From: Candidatus Manganitrophaceae bacterium
GTDB lineage: Bacteria; Nitrospirota; Nitrospiria; SBBL01; Manganitrophaceae
DNA: 64,000 nt
Direction: 5' to 3'
Assembly (NCBI GenBank): GCA_016200325.1
Contig: JACQEZ010000018.1
Coordinates: forward strand, 1-64,000
The notes under the pieces are model-generated. The model saw only the letters and a list, made by a program, of their open reading frames with translations. It was not told where the DNA came from and ran no database searches. How positions within the stretch are numbered: the first letter of the stretch is position 1; each line of letters begins with the position of its first letter. The translations under genes and the position numbers were made by a program. Below are positions 63,442-64,000 of the stretch, in pieces.

Positions 63442-63678
63442 CTCTTCCCTCCATCTTACGCTTGTTCCATCGATAATATTATTGTAAAACGACCTTTGAG
63501 TCAACCATCCTGGAAAGAAACCTCTTTTAGCGCGATGTGACGAAATTGCGACAGAATGATCTCGAGTGAATAAAATGAACTCTAATCCATAGAGTCCATA
63601 CAAACGGAACAGGACCTTAATTGAACAGATAAAAGTGAGAAAACCGGCCGACCCGCCATAAAAAAATAATTCTTTTTT

Positions 63679-63723
63679 TTCGCAATCAGGAGGCCCAGGG
63701 TTCGACCCTCCACAGTTCCACCA
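63679..63723 (+). pseudogene. tRNA-Ala 3' half, decayed duplicate
   Basis: Forty-five bases matching the tRNA-Ala 3' half from the anticodon loop through CCA, with six transitions. Two of the T-stem pairs are broken by the changes and no 5' half precedes it. The sequence can no longer fold as a tRNA. See the integrative-element entry. Confidence 0.8.
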
Positions 63724-63909
63724 GTAGATTCCCGTATATTCCTTCCGCTTCATTCCACGAAAAGCAACGCCTGCAATTGTCAGATCACGTACATTCTTGT
63801 ACGGCAAACTGCACCGCCTTGGATGGAATTTTCTTCCCTACCCCTGCCCTCTCCTTTATTCCGCCGGTAAAAACGCTCCCTTTACAGATGCCGGAGTTTA
63901 ATTCCGAGT

Positions 63910-63925
63910 CGGCATGTCTCTTGCT
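63910..63925 (+). promoter_or_regulatory. Sigma-54-like promoter of the response regulator at the window end
   Basis: CGGCATG-N4-TTGCT has GG (63911-63912) and GC (63923-63924) separated by 10 bases, the RpoN -24/-12 spacing. Transcription would start near 63936, 23 bases before the ATG. The hexamer is one base off the usual TGGCAC. Confidence 0.6.
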
Positions 63926-63958
63926 TTTATTCCAATTGTTTAAATAAGGAGAAGTACC

Positions 63959-64000
63959 ATGGGACAGAAATCGACCATCCTCATCGTCGATGACGAGAGC
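63959..64000 (+). CDS. Response regulator receiver, N-terminus only
   Basis: Fourteen codons read MGQKSTILIVDDES, the start of a two-component receiver domain with the acidic pair DDE. AAGGAGAAG lies just upstream. The output domain is outside the window, so no family can be given. Confidence 0.85.
   Translation, partial: MGQKSTILIVDDES

Larger units (their letters stand above)
62520..63723 (+). mobile_element. Probable remnant of a tRNA-Ala-targeted integrative element
   Basis: The 3' 45 bases of tRNA-Ala (62520-62564) recur at 63679-63723, 39 of 45 identical with all six differences being transitions. This arrangement is the usual footprint of an element integrated by a tyrosine recombinase into a tRNA 3' end. 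The interval holds a VapBC module and non-coding sequence (62565-62863 and 63442-63678), but no integrase, so the element has decayed or been largely deleted. Confidence 0.6.

Noticed and set aside
63232-63807. A 191-codon reading of the antitoxin gene extended through the tRNA remnant
   Set aside because: The N-terminal part translates the tRNA-like sequence; the internal ATG has its own ribosome site and gives a complete AbrB domain.
1-64000. CRISPR array, insertion sequences or prophage
   Set aside because: No direct-repeat/spacer array, transposase or phage structural gene was seen. Only the tRNA-Ala scar suggests past mobility.

Overview
The window looks like chromosome of a Gram-negative bacterium of moderately high GC. 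The outer-membrane beta-barrel, lipoproteins with lipoboxes, type IV pilin, Lgt and TatA point to a double membrane. The Pup/UBact-type modifier with a 20S proteasome, in a diderm with this housekeeping set, suggests the phylum Nitrospirota. That assignment is an inference from gene content, not from a marker-gene comparison.

Layout: 1-900 holds the start of tuf preceded by tRNA-Thr(TGT)-Tyr-Gly-Thr(GGT), read leftwards from a consensus sigma-70 promoter. 1.7-11.2 kb is a leftward run of envelope and glycan genes: a dehydrogenase/acetyltransferase fusion, an ABC-2 exporter with TPR membrane proteins, a flippase-like protein, an acyltransferase, a GT2 glycosyltransferase and a DUF2723 membrane protein. 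It lies just downstream of a pilA gene that has a sigma-54 promoter, a leader hairpin and its own terminator. 12-20 kb carries a TPR lipoprotein, tatA, dnaB, hisZ, serA and a class V aminotransferase. 20.3-30.9 kb carries a cell-wall amidase, truA, a DUF4438 gene, lgt, a ytfI/ytfJ-like pair, a nuclease, a PP2C phosphatase and an NtrC-family regulator. 29-39.9 kb has ribE, an esterase lipoprotein and ribD, then ppdK, glyS/glyQ and recO.

40.4-45.7 kb has two large multi-sensor histidine kinases without an adjacent regulator. 45.9-54.2 kb is the centre of interest: an M32 carboxypeptidase diverging from a complete pupylation/proteasome operon (ATPase, Dop, Pup/UBact, PrcB, PrcA, PafA). In it the ATPase appears to start at AUU, a strong hairpin separates dop from pup, and the modifier ends in an encoded Gly-Glu. 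It should tag proteins with the small modifier, unfold them with the ATPase and degrade them in the 20S core; the M32 peptidase could trim the peptides (inference).

54.2-58.5 kb holds a lone receiver, a PilZ protein, an OmpR-type two-component pair and an overlapping methyltransferase gene. After 1 kb without a recognisable gene come purM-purN, a zinc-ribbon/YbjQ-like gene and a TPR gene. Near the end tRNA-Ala(CGC) and a decayed copy of its 3' half bracket a VapBC module, which looks like the scar of a tRNA-targeted integrative element. The window ends in the first codons of another response regulator behind a sigma-54-like promoter.
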